DNA of 64,000 nucleotides, taken from NCBI GenBank assembly GCA_963693005.1, contig OY843726.1, positions 744,001-808,000 of the forward strand. The letters are read 5' to 3'. The number at the start of each line of letters is the position of its first letter. Within the stretch, counting starts at the first letter, position 1. Made by a program: the position numbers and the translations under genes. The notes beneath the pieces are model-generated. The model had not been told where the DNA came from, did no database searches, and saw nothing but the letters and a program-made list of their open reading frames with translations. The DNA comes from Bodonicaedibacter sp963693005. Its GTDB lineage: Bacteria; Pseudomonadota; Alphaproteobacteria; UBA6184. Below are positions 17,349 to 26,663 of the stretch, piece after piece.

Positions 17349-18989
17349 ATGGCAAAGAAAATTTTATTTGCAGAAAAAGGTCGCGAGAAAATTCTTCGTG
17401 GGGCACAAATGTTGGCAGATGCAGTAAAGGTTACGTATGGCCCTAAAGGACGTAACGTTATTATAGAAAAATCTTATGGTGCTCCCAAAATTTCAAAAGA
17501 TGGTGTAACGGTTGCACGTGAAATTGATTTAGAAGATAAGTTTGAAAATCTGGGTGCGCGTACTGTGCGTGAAGCTGCAATTAAGTCTGCAGATATTGCA
17601 GGTGACGGTACAACTACGGCAACAGTTTTAGCTCAATCTATCTTGACTGAAGGCCACAAGGTGATTGCCGCTGGTATGAACCCAATGGATATTAAGCGTG
17701 GGATTGACCAAGCAGTTGAGGTTGCAGTTGAAGGCTTAAAAAGTAGCGCTAAGCAAATTACGACTAATGAAGAAATTGCCCAAGTAGGTACAATTTCTGC
17801 GAATGGTGAACGTGAAATTGGTGATATGCTTGCAAAAGCTATGGAAAAAGTAGGAAAAGACGGTGTAATTACGGTAGAAGAAGCTAAGTCTTTAGCAACT
17901 GAGTTAGAAGTTGTTGAGGGGATGCGTTTTGACCGTGGGTATTTGTCTCCATATTTTTCAACGAATATGGAAAAAATGGTGTGTGAATTAGAGAATCCAT
18001 TAATTTTGATTCATGACAAGAAAATCTCTTCATTGCAGCCGTTGGTAGCGTTGTTAGAGAGTTCTCTGCAGGGAAGCCGTTCATTATTGATTATCGCTGA
18101 GGACGTTGAAGGTGAAGCGTTAGCAGCTCTAGTGCTGAATAAGTTGCGCGGTGGATTACGTATTGCGGCCGTAAAGGCACCTGGATTTGGTGACCGTCGT
18201 AAAGCTATGCTAGAAGATTTAGCAGTCTTGACAGGTGGTCAGTTGATTTCTGAAGAAATGGGCATTAAATTAGATGCAGTTGACACATCAATGCTAGGTT
18301 CTGCAAAGCGTGTCGTTGTGACAAAAGATGATACCGTTGTCGTAGATGGAGCAGGTAATGCAGATGACATCAAAGCGCGCTGTGAGCAAATTCGCCAACA
18401 GATTGAAAACAGTGATTCTGAGTATGATCGTGAAAAATTACAAGAACGTTTAGCAAAATTATCAGGCGGTGTTGCAATTATTCGCGTGGGTGGAGCTACT
18501 GAAGTTGAAGTGAAAGAAAAGAAAGATCGTGTGGAAGATGCAATGCATGCGACGCGTGCCGCAGTTGCTGAAGGCGTAGTTCCAGGTGGTGGTGTTGCGT
18601 TGTTAAGAGCTATTAAAGCCTTGGATGCAATGAAGGTTGACCATCAAGAACAACGGGTTGGTGTTGATATTATTCGTCGCTCACTAGAAGCTCCGATTCG
18701 TCAAATCTTAAAGAATGCAGGTATTGATGCGTCTGTGATTGTGAATGCAATTATGGAAAAAGATGATGTAAACTTTGGGTACGACGCGCAGAATAATGAA
18801 TATACGGATATGTTAAAAGCTGGAATTATTGATCCAGTGAAAGTTGTGCGTTCTGCCTTGCAAAATGCAGCCTCTGTTTCTGGGTTGCTGATTACAACTG
18901 AGGCAATGATTGTTGAAAAAGAAGAGCCTAAGCCAGCAGGTATGCCAGGTGGTGCACCGCATATGGATCCTGGTATGATGGGAATGTAA
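17349..18989 (+). CDS. groEL: Chaperonin GroEL
   Basis: GroEL is the 60-kDa tetradecameric ATP-driven folding chamber. The 546-residue protein has the ATP-site motifs VTYGPKGRNV and GDGTTTATVLAQ, the signature AAVAEGVVPGGGVALL, and a Met/Gly-rich C-terminal tail ending DPGMMGM. AAGGAGA lies 8 bases before the ATG. It shares a transcript with groES and ends at a GC-rich terminator. Confidence 0.98.
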   Translation: MAKKILFAEKGREKILRGAQMLADAVKVTYGPKGRNVIIEKSYGAPKISKDGVTVAREIDLEDKFENLGARTVREAAIKSADIAGDGTTTATVLAQSILTEGHKVIAAGMNPMDIKRGIDQAVEVAVEGLKSSAKQITTNEEIAQVGTISANGEREIGDMLAKAMEKVGKDGVITVEEAKSLATELEVVEGMRFDRGYLSPYFSTNMEKMVCELENPLILIHDKKISSLQPLVALLESSLQGSRSLLIIAEDVEGEALAALVLNKLRGGLRIAAVKAPGFGDRRKAMLEDLAVLTGGQLISEEMGIKLDAVDTSMLGSAKRVVVTKDDTVVVDGAGNADDIKARCEQIRQQIENSDSEYDREKLQERLAKLSGGVAIIRVGGATEVEVKEKKDRVEDAMHATRAAVAEGVVPGGGVALLRAIKALDAMKVDHQEQRVGVDIIRRSLEAPIRQILKNAGIDASVIVNAIMEKDDVNFGYDAQNNEYTDMLKAGIIDPVKVVRSALQNAASVSGLLITTEAMIVEKEEPKPAGMPGGAPHMDPGMMGM

Positions 18990-19011
18990 TTTCCTTTTAG
19001 AGTATAAGTTT

Positions 19012-19037
19012 AAAGGCCCCCGAATGGGGGCTTTTAT
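19012..19037 (+). terminator. Rho-independent terminator of groESL
   Basis: A GCCCCC/GGGGGC stem with a GAAT tetraloop is followed by TTTTATT, 26 bases after the groEL stop codon. Confidence 0.92.
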
Positions 19038-19081
19038 TATAAGGTATCTATTTTCTATCCTCAAAGTAGTCAGAAAATATT

Positions 19082-20641
19082 TTATTTCTTTAAATTAAAA
19101 GGGATTGCTTTGATATCTAAATACTTTATGACTACGCGAGTTATAAAACTACCAATAACTGTTATTAGTACCCAAAATAGCATTGTTTCAGGAGTCATGA
19201 TGTCTGGATTCCAAGTAAGGATAACCGAGAGGAATAGGCCCCATAAAATTGTAACCTCTCCATGAAGTTGGGTTTTTAGAATAGCGACGGGTTTTCCTCG
19301 AATAATATCGCGTAGGATAGCGCCAACGCTTGTTGTAATAACTGCCAGTATCGGGCCCCAGAGCCATAGCGGATGTAACTTTGCAATTAGGGCCATGATT
19401 ACTCCAGTAACAGTGAACGCTGCTCCCCCAAATGCTTCTAAAAGTGCGATTCCCCAATCTATGCTGGTGTTCACATGTTTCTGATGTTTTCTTGAGAGCT
19501 TTTTGTTCCGTAGAAACTGCTGGTGTGCCCACATAATTGCTATACCGATAGCAGTTATGCCTAAAATACCCGTAAGGTAGAACGGAGTTAGCATAATGCC
19601 TAATTTGGGCCGATTCACTAATAAATCTCGCACGATGCTACCGCTCATTGAAACAAATGCAATAAAAATTGCGCCAAATAAGTTAAACTTTTCTCGATAA
19701 GCAATGAGAAGTCCTGATAATGAAAGCGCTAAAATTGCCATAGCTTCTAACGCGAAAAACCATGGGCGTTCAATTGTTTGTAGTAGCAATACAGGGAATA
19801 GATATTCTTGTGTCAACGTAGCATAAGTTCCATCATTCCTTACTTGATCTATTGCATGATTAAACTTCTTCACGACGTCTTCAGATACCAATTTTTTACT
19901 AAACATGAAATGAATAGGGACTCCTATTCCAAGAAATACTTCCTCTACTTTATCGGTATTCCCAGTTTTCCAGATTGTAGTAGATGCAGCTACGCGGTCA
20001 TCTAAAACAGCATCGACATGGCCGCGCACAAGAAGATTGACGTTGTCAAGAGTACCCTTGGTCTCGACAAAGTGGTTTTTGTTTTTTGGATTGCTGATAA
20101 ATTTGTTTATTTCATCTGAGGCAAAAGCCCAACCGGCAGTAACTGCAATTTTTAAGTTATGTTCTTTGACTTCTTTGAGAAACGCAGACATATTCCCCGG
20201 TTTGAAGTAAAATTTAGAGCCTTCTCCTTTAAGCACATAGAAAGAGTTTTCTTCTTTTCGGTAAGGTTTAGAGAAGTGTACGAATTTTGTGCGTTTTTTT
20301 GTATAGGTTGCAGTTCCAGCGAAGTGTTGGGTTCCGTCTTTAAGGTTCTTAATCTGAGTGCCCCAAGGGATATAAGAGTATTCTTCAATATATCCAGCCA
20401 TCTTCGAAATAGATCTTGTTAGCTGAACATCAAGCCCGCTTAGAGAGTTTGCGCCTCCGGGAGACTTTTTTGAAATGAAGTAAGGGTCAAGGTAAAACCA
20501 ACCAATGGTCATGGTGTCATTTTTTATGTGGCTCGTATTCTTCTCTGACTTTGCATAGGTTTTATTAATGTGCAGAAACGTGTCAAGAGAGAGAATTGTT
20601 GCAATAAACAAACTGAGAACAATCAACCATTTTGATTTCAT
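19082..20641 (-). CDS. Fusion: periplasmic solute-binding domain + TRIC/UPF0126 membrane domain
   Basis: This 519-residue protein joins two domains normally found apart. A signal or anchor segment (residues 1-30) is followed by a family-3 solute-binding-like domain (about 45-275) with the usual pattern GWFYLDPYF...SGLDVQLTRSISK...TATYTKKRTKFVHFSKPY and LLVRGHVDAVLDD. From about 290 to 510 there are six or seven hydrophobic helices in two repeats. Each repeat has the UPF0126/TRIC hallmark: SGSIVRDLL (about 333-341) and VGAILRDII (about 439-447). The binding domain would lie in the periplasm on top of the membrane domain. A ligand-gated channel or transporter is an inference; no substrate is visible. 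It follows a YciI-like gene by 26 bases. Confidence 0.82.
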   Translation of the reverse strand: MKSKWLIVLSLFIATILSLDTFLHINKTYAKSEKNTSHIKNDTMTIGWFYLDPYFISKKSPGGANSLSGLDVQLTRSISKMAGYIEEYSYIPWGTQIKNLKDGTQHFAGTATYTKKRTKFVHFSKPYRKEENSFYVLKGEGSKFYFKPGNMSAFLKEVKEHNLKIAVTAGWAFASDEINKFISNPKNKNHFVETKGTLDNVNLLVRGHVDAVLDDRVAASTTIWKTGNTDKVEEVFLGIGVPIHFMFSKKLVSEDVVKKFNHAIDQVRNDGTYATLTQEYLFPVLLLQTIERPWFFALEAMAILALSLSGLLIAYREKFNLFGAIFIAFVSMSGSIVRDLLVNRPKLGIMLTPFYLTGILGITAIGIAIMWAHQQFLRNKKLSRKHQKHVNTSIDWGIALLEAFGGAAFTVTGVIMALIAKLHPLWLWGPILAVITTSVGAILRDIIRGKPVAILKTQLHGEVTILWGLFLSVILTWNPDIMTPETMLFWVLITVIGSFITRVVIKYLDIKAIPFNLKK

Positions 20642-20667
20642 GTAGAGTCACCCGTTCTTTAAGGTTA

Positions 20668-20967
20668 TTATAAGTAATGACTAAAAAAATTTAAATCTCT
20701 GTGATATCGAGAGGGTAAAAATTCGTCCACAGAAAACTCGCAAAGCCCAAGGGTAAAAAAAGGATCTTTTTGTAAGGTTTTCATAAGGGTTTTACGATCA
20801 ACTGCCTCAGAAAGTATTATTGACCCCAGTTTGGGGTTCATGGGGCCAGACAGTATAAAAATCCCTGATGTATAGCATGAGTGAATATAGTTCAGATGCT
20901 CTTGCATGGAGGTGTTAATTGCATCATCTTCTGCTATATAACGTAATATAATTACAAACAATTTCAT
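20668..20967 (-). CDS. YciI-like protein
   Basis: This 99-residue protein resembles the YCII (dimeric alpha+beta barrel) family: a hydrophobic first strand, GPMNPKLGSIILSEAVDR in the middle, and KDPFFTLGLCEFSVDEFLPSRY towards the end, matching the DPF--aGL----v--F pattern. The family has no general function, although some members are enzymes of aromatic metabolism. The ATG at 20967 lacks a strong ribosome-binding site. The next minus-strand gene, the binding-domain/TRIC fusion, starts 26 bases after its stop, so the two may be co-transcribed. Confidence 0.75.
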   Translation of the reverse strand: MKLFVIILRYIAEDDAINTSMQEHLNYIHSCYTSGIFILSGPMNPKLGSIILSEAVDRKTLMKTLQKDPFFTLGLCEFSVDEFLPSRYHRDLNFFSHYL

Positions 20968-21024
20968 CGTACATACCGTATAATAGATATCTGCATTATA
21001 TGCTCAAGTAAGTTAAGGAAGCTT

Positions 21025-21056
21025 TAAATGTCTAAGTTAGTCATTCAACTTAGACA
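21025..21056 (-). terminator. Possible terminator at the end of the nusA-infB-rbfA operon
   Basis: A perfect 10-bp stem (TGTCTAAGTT with AACTTAGACA, 8-base loop) covers the rbfA stop codon. On the minus strand it is followed by only a short T stretch (ATTTAAAG), so termination may be inefficient. Confidence 0.5.
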
Positions 21057-21429
21057 GTTTTTCTTCTATTTTTGAGCCATATGAAAATGAAGTATCTTCT
21101 CGAAAGTATAGAGTGGGTACTTTTTTGAATGTAATTTTGGGCGCAATAGCATGTCGTATTTTTGGAGAAAGCTCATTTAAAAGCTTTATTAATAATTTTG
21201 TTGCTTCAGGGTCATCAACCCCTAGAGGAAGGACAAATACAGTAGCTTGTCTTAGGTCTCCGCCAAGCGTAACACATGTTACGGTAATGGAAATACCCTC
21301 CAGGTCAGGGTGATAAACCTCTCCTAGCATAAAGACAGAAGCAAGTAAGTGGCGAAGATCTTCCCCCACACGCAGTTGGCGTTGTGAGGGTTCTCCGTTG
21401 TAAGTTTTTTTGTTCTTAGGAAACGACAC
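21037..21429 (-). CDS. rbfA: 30S ribosome-binding factor A
   Basis: RbfA assists late 16S rRNA processing and 30S maturation. The 130-residue protein has the characteristic SQRQLRVGEDLRHLLA near the start and a KH-like alpha-beta core with ATVFVLPLG and LSPKIRHAIAPKITFKKVPTLYF. I chose the GTG at 21429, which overlaps the end of infB by 14 bases and gives an alphaproteobacterial-type N-terminus; an ATG at 21459 would add ten residues inside infB. The long overlap implies translational coupling. Confidence 0.9.
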   Translation of the reverse strand: MSFPKNKKTYNGEPSQRQLRVGEDLRHLLASVFMLGEVYHPDLEGISITVTCVTLGGDLRQATVFVLPLGVDDPEATKLLIKLLNELSPKIRHAIAPKITFKKVPTLYFREDTSFSYGSKIEEKLSKLND

Positions 21430-23818
21430 GTGCAATCTCTTCCACTTCAAAACATTCAATCATGTCTTTTTCTTTGATATCACTATAGCTAGCTAGCGCA
21501 ATACCACATTCGAAGCCTTCTCGAGCTTCCTTGACTTCTTCTTTTTCTCTTCGCAGAGATTTTAGATCACCTTCATGAATAACAACATTATCCCGAATTA
21601 GGCGAACTTTACACCCTCTTCTCACAACGCCGCTTGTAATCATGCACCCTGCAACTTTTCCAACGCCCGTGATATTAAATACTTGGCGGATCTCGGCATA
21701 CCCTAAGAAGTTTTCTTTCAGATCAGGAGATAATAGTCCAGACATCGCCTTTTTTACATCATCTAGTGCTTCATAAATAATCGAATAGTATCGAATATCT
21801 ACACCAGATCGTGCAGCGGCTTCTTTTGCTTGAGGTGTTGCGCGCACGCTAAATCCAATAATCATGGCATTTGATGTTTTAGCCAGGCTAATGTCACTTT
21901 CGGTGATTCCACCAACTCCGCCATGCAGAATCCGCACGGAAATATCGTCATGTTTTACTTTTAGTAAGCTGGTGGCAATAGCTTCTAATGATCCGTGTAC
22001 ATCGGCCTTAATAAGTACATTAAGCACCTGATGTTGACCTTCTTCATCCATTGACAGTGCAGGTTGTTGGGCCATTGTTTTGTTACGTTCGTCTTGGATT
22101 TTTTGTTTGTAGCGTTCGCTAATAGAGCGAGCTTGTGATTCGTTTTCTACAACTAAGAAGGTGTCGCCCGCCACGGGTACGCCACCAAATCCCATAACTT
22201 CAACTGGAGTTCCAGGACTTGCTGACATTATTTTTGTGCCGTAGCAATCTTGCATAAGTCTAATTCGGCCTGTTTCGGCTCCAGCAACAAATAGGTCCCC
22301 GACCTTGAGAGTTCCTCGTTGTACCAAGATTGTAGCAATTGAGCCACGCCCTTTTTCAAGTCGAGCTTCCACAACTGTACCGTCGGCATCTCTATTTGGG
22401 TTTGCTTTCAGATCAAGCATTTCTGCTTGTAACAAAATAATCTCTTCAAGCTTTTCCAGCCCAGTTTTTTGCTTTGCAGAAACTTCTGCGTACAAAATGT
22501 CTCCTCCAAAGTCTTCTAAAATTATCTCATGAGATAATAACTCATGCTTAACTTTTGTAGAGTCGGCATCAGCTTTATCCATTTTGTTGATGGCGACTAC
22601 AATAGCCACCCCAGCAGCTTTTGCATGGTTAATTGCTTCAACTGTTTGGGCTTTTATGCCATCGTCGGCGGCAACTACAAGGACTACGATGTCGGTAACA
22701 TTGGCACCGCGTGAACGCATTTCGCTAAAAGCTTCGTGACCAGGGGTATCAATAAAAGTAATGCGTTTTCCGTTTTCTTTTTGGATTTGATACGCGCCAA
22801 CATGTTGGGTTATTCCGCCAGCTTCTTTTGCCACAACATCGGTGTGTCGAAGAGCATCTAACAAAGATGTTTTTCCATGGTCTACGTGCCCCATGATAGT
22901 AACGACGGGAGGGCGGGACAACAATGAAGCAGTAACATCTTCTTGTCTTAATATATCTTTTTCAATATCTTCGTTTGCGACACGTTCAATCTTATGACCA
23001 AACTCAGTAATTATAAGTTCTGCCGTGTCGGCATCAATAACCTGGTTGATCGTTGCCATTACACCCATTTGCATTAATGAGCGTACAACATCTACGCCCT
23101 TTTCAGCCATACGGGCAGCAAGGTCTTGAACGGTAATTGGATCAGGAAGCATGACAGTTCGAATTACCTTATGCGAAGAAGAGTCTTCGTGGTTCTTGCG
23201 ACGCTCTTTGTCTCTTGCCCGTTTAAGAGAGGCTAGGCTGCGCTTTTTCCCAACATAGTTTTCGTCCATAGCCGCGTGTACATTGATTTTTTTTGTAGGT
23301 CGGCGCTCTACATCTCTAGTTACTTTAGGTTGAGGAACATTCCGCTTTTTAATGACCCTTCCTTTGTCCCCGTCTTGGCTCTCCGTACTGTCCTTGAATC
23401 GATCCTTTGTGCGAACACTAGTTGTTTCAACTATCTTAGGGGAGGTGGTCGCCTGTTGTGGATCAGGGGTCTCAGGTTGTTCACTAACAACTTGTTCCTC
23501 TTTGTTAGTGATAGTAATAACGGGTGGTTGAGAGGGTTTCGTATCGTTAGACGAAGATTCTGCTTGCTTTAATGCTTTCAGCCGAGCTTGGATTTCTTCG
23601 GTTTTTAAGTTGCCTGAAAATGCAGCTTCTAGAGCAGCGTCTTTCGTTATGGGGCCCCCATGACGGCGCTTTTTCACCTCTACGACAACTGACTTGCTGC
23701 GGCCATGGGTAAAACTTTGTCTCACGCGACCTCCGTCTGCGCTAGCATTCTTAGACACATCTTTTGAGAGTGTTAAAGGTTTGCGGTCTTTAGGTGTATC
23801 ATCTTTTTTGTCAGTCAT
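21416..23818 (-). CDS. infB: Translation initiation factor IF-2
   Basis: IF-2 is the GTPase that places fMet-tRNA on the 30S subunit and drives subunit joining. A charged, low-complexity N-terminal region (about residues 1-230) precedes the GTPase domain, which has GHVDHGKTSLLD (G1), DTPGHEAF (G3) and NKMDK (G4). Two later beta-barrels and the fMet-tRNA-binding C-terminal domain follow. The 800 residues are typical. The ATG is preceded by AAGGAG at a somewhat long spacing. In many bacteria ylxR lies between nusA and infB; here only 27 bases separate them. Confidence 0.97.
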   Translation of the reverse strand: MTDKKDDTPKDRKPLTLSKDVSKNASADGGRVRQSFTHGRSKSVVVEVKKRRHGGPITKDAALEAAFSGNLKTEEIQARLKALKQAESSSNDTKPSQPPVITITNKEEQVVSEQPETPDPQQATTSPKIVETTSVRTKDRFKDSTESQDGDKGRVIKKRNVPQPKVTRDVERRPTKKINVHAAMDENYVGKKRSLASLKRARDKERRKNHEDSSSHKVIRTVMLPDPITVQDLAARMAEKGVDVVRSLMQMGVMATINQVIDADTAELIITEFGHKIERVANEDIEKDILRQEDVTASLLSRPPVVTIMGHVDHGKTSLLDALRHTDVVAKEAGGITQHVGAYQIQKENGKRITFIDTPGHEAFSEMRSRGANVTDIVVLVVAADDGIKAQTVEAINHAKAAGVAIVVAINKMDKADADSTKVKHELLSHEIILEDFGGDILYAEVSAKQKTGLEKLEEIILLQAEMLDLKANPNRDADGTVVEARLEKGRGSIATILVQRGTLKVGDLFVAGAETGRIRLMQDCYGTKIMSASPGTPVEVMGFGGVPVAGDTFLVVENESQARSISERYKQKIQDERNKTMAQQPALSMDEEGQHQVLNVLIKADVHGSLEAIATSLLKVKHDDISVRILHGGVGGITESDISLAKTSNAMIIGFSVRATPQAKEAAARSGVDIRYYSIIYEALDDVKKAMSGLLSPDLKENFLGYAEIRQVFNITGVGKVAGCMITSGVVRRGCKVRLIRDNVVIHEGDLKSLRREKEEVKEAREGFECGIALASYSDIKEKDMIECFEVEEIARVVS

Positions 23819-23845
23819 CTAATGTCGACTCCTTTGCACAGTTAC

Positions 23846-25351
23846 TTAGCTAGTGGTCTCTTCTGCATCATCGTTAAACCAGACTTTTCTGGCGCGCATA
23901 ATTAAATCTGAGGCTTTTCGTTCTGTAATTGGGTTAGGTAAAATTTCTAATAGTTCATCAGTTGCCAGGCCGGCAAAGTCATCAACTGACTGAATACCTT
24001 CCTTAGCTAAGGCAATAAAGTCATTAAACTCTAAGTCAGGTAAAAACTTAACTATTTCCTCAGAACCACCTAACTCAGTGTACTCTTTTTCAAATTGAGA
24101 CTTTTGTTGCTCAATAAATAGCTTGCCTCGATTTTGTAATTCGTCAGCGATATCGGCGTCGAAGCCTTCGATTGATTTTAGTTCATCAACTTCAATTTCG
24201 GCGATTTCACGGACGCTTTCAAAACCTTCTCCCACTAATAAGTGGGCAATAACAGAGTCTACATCTAAGGCCTCAATGAAAGTTTGAGACAGTTTTTTGT
24301 AATGTTCTGCTCGTTTGTTTTCAGCATCTGAAGCGGTCATAACTTCGATTTGCCAACCAGTTAGCATAGATGCCAGCCTTACGTTTTGGCCGCGGCGACC
24401 AATAGCAATACTTAGTTGATCGTCAGGTACTACAACTTCAATGCGTTTGGTATCTTCATCTAAAACGACACGCTCAACCTCTGCGGGAGACAGGGCATTT
24501 ACAATTGTTGTTGCTGGACTAGGTGACCAGTTTATAACATCAATCTTTTCTCCCTGTAGTTCGTCAACTACGGCCTGTACACGACTTCCTCGGACTCCTA
24601 CGCAGCTTCCCACTGGGTCAACACTAGGGTCATCGCTATATACAGCAATTTTCGCGCGGCTTCCAGGGTCGCGAGCAACTCCCTTAACTTCAATTACCCC
24701 ATCATAAATTTCAGGCACCTCTTGAGCAAATAGCTTTGCTAAAAACATTGGGTGAGATCTGGAAATAAGAATTTGCATGCCGCGGTGGTCGTTTCGAATG
24801 TCAGTGACATATGCACGAATTCGGTCTCCAGGGCGGAAGCTCTCCCTTGGAATCATTTCGTCACGACGTAAGAAGGCTTCAACTTTATTTAAATCAACAG
24901 ACACACCAGAGTAGTCAGCACGTTTTACAACTCCGCTAACTACTTGATGTGCTTTGTCTTTAAATTCATCAAATTGTTTTGATCTTTCAGCTTCGCGAAC
25001 TTTGCTGTAAATAACCTGTTTTGCTGCTTGAGCAGTGACGCGCCCCAAATCAATTGGAGGGAGAGGTTCTTTTATGGTTGACCCAATCTCAGCGGTTGCT
25101 GATTTTTTCTTAGCTTCTTCCAAGGTCATTTCGGTGTAGGGGTCAATGACTTCCTCTACAACTTTGTGGCAAAGGAACAGGCTTATATCAGCGGTGTGGC
25201 GATCTAGCTTTGCTTCGACATCGTATTCTATACCATACTTTATGCGAGCAGCTTTTTTGATAGCCTCTTCGACGGCGACATAAATCTCATCGGAATTTAA
25301 TCCTTTTTCTTGTGCAACGGCATCAATAACTTGAATTAATTCAGGCTTCAT
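23846..25351 (-). CDS. nusA: Transcription termination/antitermination protein NusA
   Basis: NusA binds RNA polymerase and nascent RNA and modulates pausing, termination and antitermination. The 501 residues contain the N-terminal polymerase-binding domain, an S1 domain (about 135-200), KH1/KH2 (about 225-350, with GSCVGVRGSRVQ and IAIGRRGQNVRLA), and two C-terminal helix-hairpin-helix-like acidic repeats (EGFESVREIAEIEVDEL and IQSVDDFAGLATDEL). The start overlaps the end of rimP by 11 bases. It belongs to the rimP-nusA-infB-rbfA operon. Confidence 0.97.
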   Translation of the reverse strand: MKPELIQVIDAVAQEKGLNSDEIYVAVEEAIKKAARIKYGIEYDVEAKLDRHTADISLFLCHKVVEEVIDPYTEMTLEEAKKKSATAEIGSTIKEPLPPIDLGRVTAQAAKQVIYSKVREAERSKQFDEFKDKAHQVVSGVVKRADYSGVSVDLNKVEAFLRRDEMIPRESFRPGDRIRAYVTDIRNDHRGMQILISRSHPMFLAKLFAQEVPEIYDGVIEVKGVARDPGSRAKIAVYSDDPSVDPVGSCVGVRGSRVQAVVDELQGEKIDVINWSPSPATTIVNALSPAEVERVVLDEDTKRIEVVVPDDQLSIAIGRRGQNVRLASMLTGWQIEVMTASDAENKRAEHYKKLSQTFIEALDVDSVIAHLLVGEGFESVREIAEIEVDELKSIEGFDADIADELQNRGKLFIEQQKSQFEKEYTELGGSEEIVKFLPDLEFNDFIALAKEGIQSVDDFAGLATDELLEILPNPITERKASDLIMRARKVWFNDDAEETTS

Positions 25352-25862
25352 TCTGCTCTTTCCTCTCTCTCATTTTTAGATCAATCATATAATCCAAATC
25401 TAAGTTGCCCTTGGCAATCAAATTAATGGGCAACTCTAACAATGTATCAATTAGTGGTTTTTCGGAGCGAAAATAAATAGTGTCTCCGGCCACCTGTTCA
25501 ATGAAACCTTTTAATTTCTTTACTTCATGAATAGGGGTAGTTGTGAGTATTACAACTTTGTGATTTATAAATCGAATATAATCTTTTATGCCGTGCAAAG
25601 GACGATCAATGCCAGCAGAGCTAACCTCTAGAAAATAGGCTTTGTGAATAATGTCTTCTACGTCCATATGTGTTGAAATTGTGCGGTTTGCTCTTGCACA
25701 ATCAGATACTGTAAGCGGACTCATATCTAGGCGCTCTAATAAAATCTCAAGTTTTGGCTTCGAGCTTTCAATAAAGCGAACCTGCACAACACCAAACCCC
25801 AAACTTTCTAGAGGCCCCTCTATAATTTTCTGTACTTTTGCTGTAATCAAAATTTTCCCCAT
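25341..25862 (-). CDS. rimP: Ribosome maturation factor RimP
   Basis: RimP is needed for 30S subunit assembly. The 173-residue protein shows the family core: LGFGVVQVRF, LDMSPLTVSDCARANRTIS and YFLEVSSAGIDRPL, followed by an Sm-like C-terminal domain. I use the ATG at 25862; a TTG two codons upstream is possible. No clear Shine-Dalgarno is present, because the rpsD terminator hairpin ends immediately before the start codon. Some read-through or an internal promoter would then have to feed this operon. Confidence 0.92.
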   Translation of the reverse strand: MGKILITAKVQKIIEGPLESLGFGVVQVRFIESSKPKLEILLERLDMSPLTVSDCARANRTISTHMDVEDIIHKAYFLEVSSAGIDRPLHGIKDYIRFINHKVVILTTTPIHEVKKLKGFIEQVAGDTIYFRSEKPLIDTLLELPINLIAKGNLDLDYMIDLKMRERKEQNEA

Positions 25863-25892
25863 AAACAATAAAGGTGAGCGCTAGCGCCCACC
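25863..25892 (-). terminator. Terminator/attenuator between rpsD and rimP
   Basis: On the minus strand GGTGGGCG, loop CTAG, CGCTCACC form an 8-bp stem with one G-T pair, followed by TTTATTGTTT. It lies about 36 bases after the rpsD stop and runs directly into the rimP start codon, so it may also govern how much transcription enters rimP-nusA-infB-rbfA. Confidence 0.7.
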
Positions 25893-25927
25893 CTCTATCC
25901 TACCCACAAACAGAGGCTAAGCTAGCC

Positions 25928-26542
25928 TTAACGTGAATAAAACTCAATCACAAGATGAGGTTCCATCTGTACTGGATAAGGTACGTCTTCAAATTTTGGA
26001 GAGCGCAAGAACTTACCCTTCATACCTTTGTGATCAATTTCCATATAATCTGGAACTTCACGTTCATTTGATTGAATGGCCGACAGAAGCACAACGTTTT
26101 CCTTAAACGCGTCCATGATGACAATCTCATCACCATCAGAAACAGAAAAAGACGGTATGTTTACACGTCGTCCATTTACAAGAACATGTCCGTGGTTTAC
26201 AAACTGTCGTGCTGAAAACACCGTTGGCGCAAGCTTCATGCGATAAATTACCGCATCTAGACGACGCTCTAACAAGTCGATTAGGTGTTCACCTGTGTCG
26301 CCACGACGTCTTGCTGCTTCCTCGAAATAACGACGAAAGCGACGTTCGCTGACATTACCATAGTAACCTTTTAACTTTTGCTTTGCCATTAGCTGCACAG
26401 CATAGTCAGTGGGCTTTTTACGAGCTTGGCCATGTTGACCAGGACCGTAGTCACGTCTATTCACCGGACTTTTGGCACGTCCCCACAGGTTAACGCCTAA
26501 ACGACGGTCAATTTTATATTTAGAACTAATACGTTTTGACAT
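25928..26542 (-). CDS. rpsD: 30S ribosomal protein S4
   Basis: S4 is a primary 16S rRNA-binding protein that nucleates 30S assembly. The 204 residues show SSKYKIDRRLGVNLWGRAKS, the RRDYGPGQHGQ loop, LKGYYGNVSERRF, and the S4 RNA-binding fold RRLDAVIYRMKLAPT...ARQFVNHGHVLVNGRRVNIPS. Length and termini are normal. It stands alone ahead of rimP rather than in an alpha-operon with rpsM, rpsK and rpoA. Confidence 0.98.
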   Translation of the reverse strand: MSKRISSKYKIDRRLGVNLWGRAKSPVNRRDYGPGQHGQARKKPTDYAVQLMAKQKLKGYYGNVSERRFRRYFEEAARRRGDTGEHLIDLLERRLDAVIYRMKLAPTVFSARQFVNHGHVLVNGRRVNIPSFSVSDGDEIVIMDAFKENVVLLSAIQSNEREVPDYMEIDHKGMKGKFLRSPKFEDVPYPVQMEPHLVIEFYSR

Positions 26543-26663
26543 CGAATCCTTACCTATATTAAGTTTATGAAATCATATAAATTTCACACAGAATGTGAAC
26601 CTTTTGCAGCAGTTTGTCAAGGAAGAAATACCTCGAAAAATAGGGGGGTATATATGTTGATTG

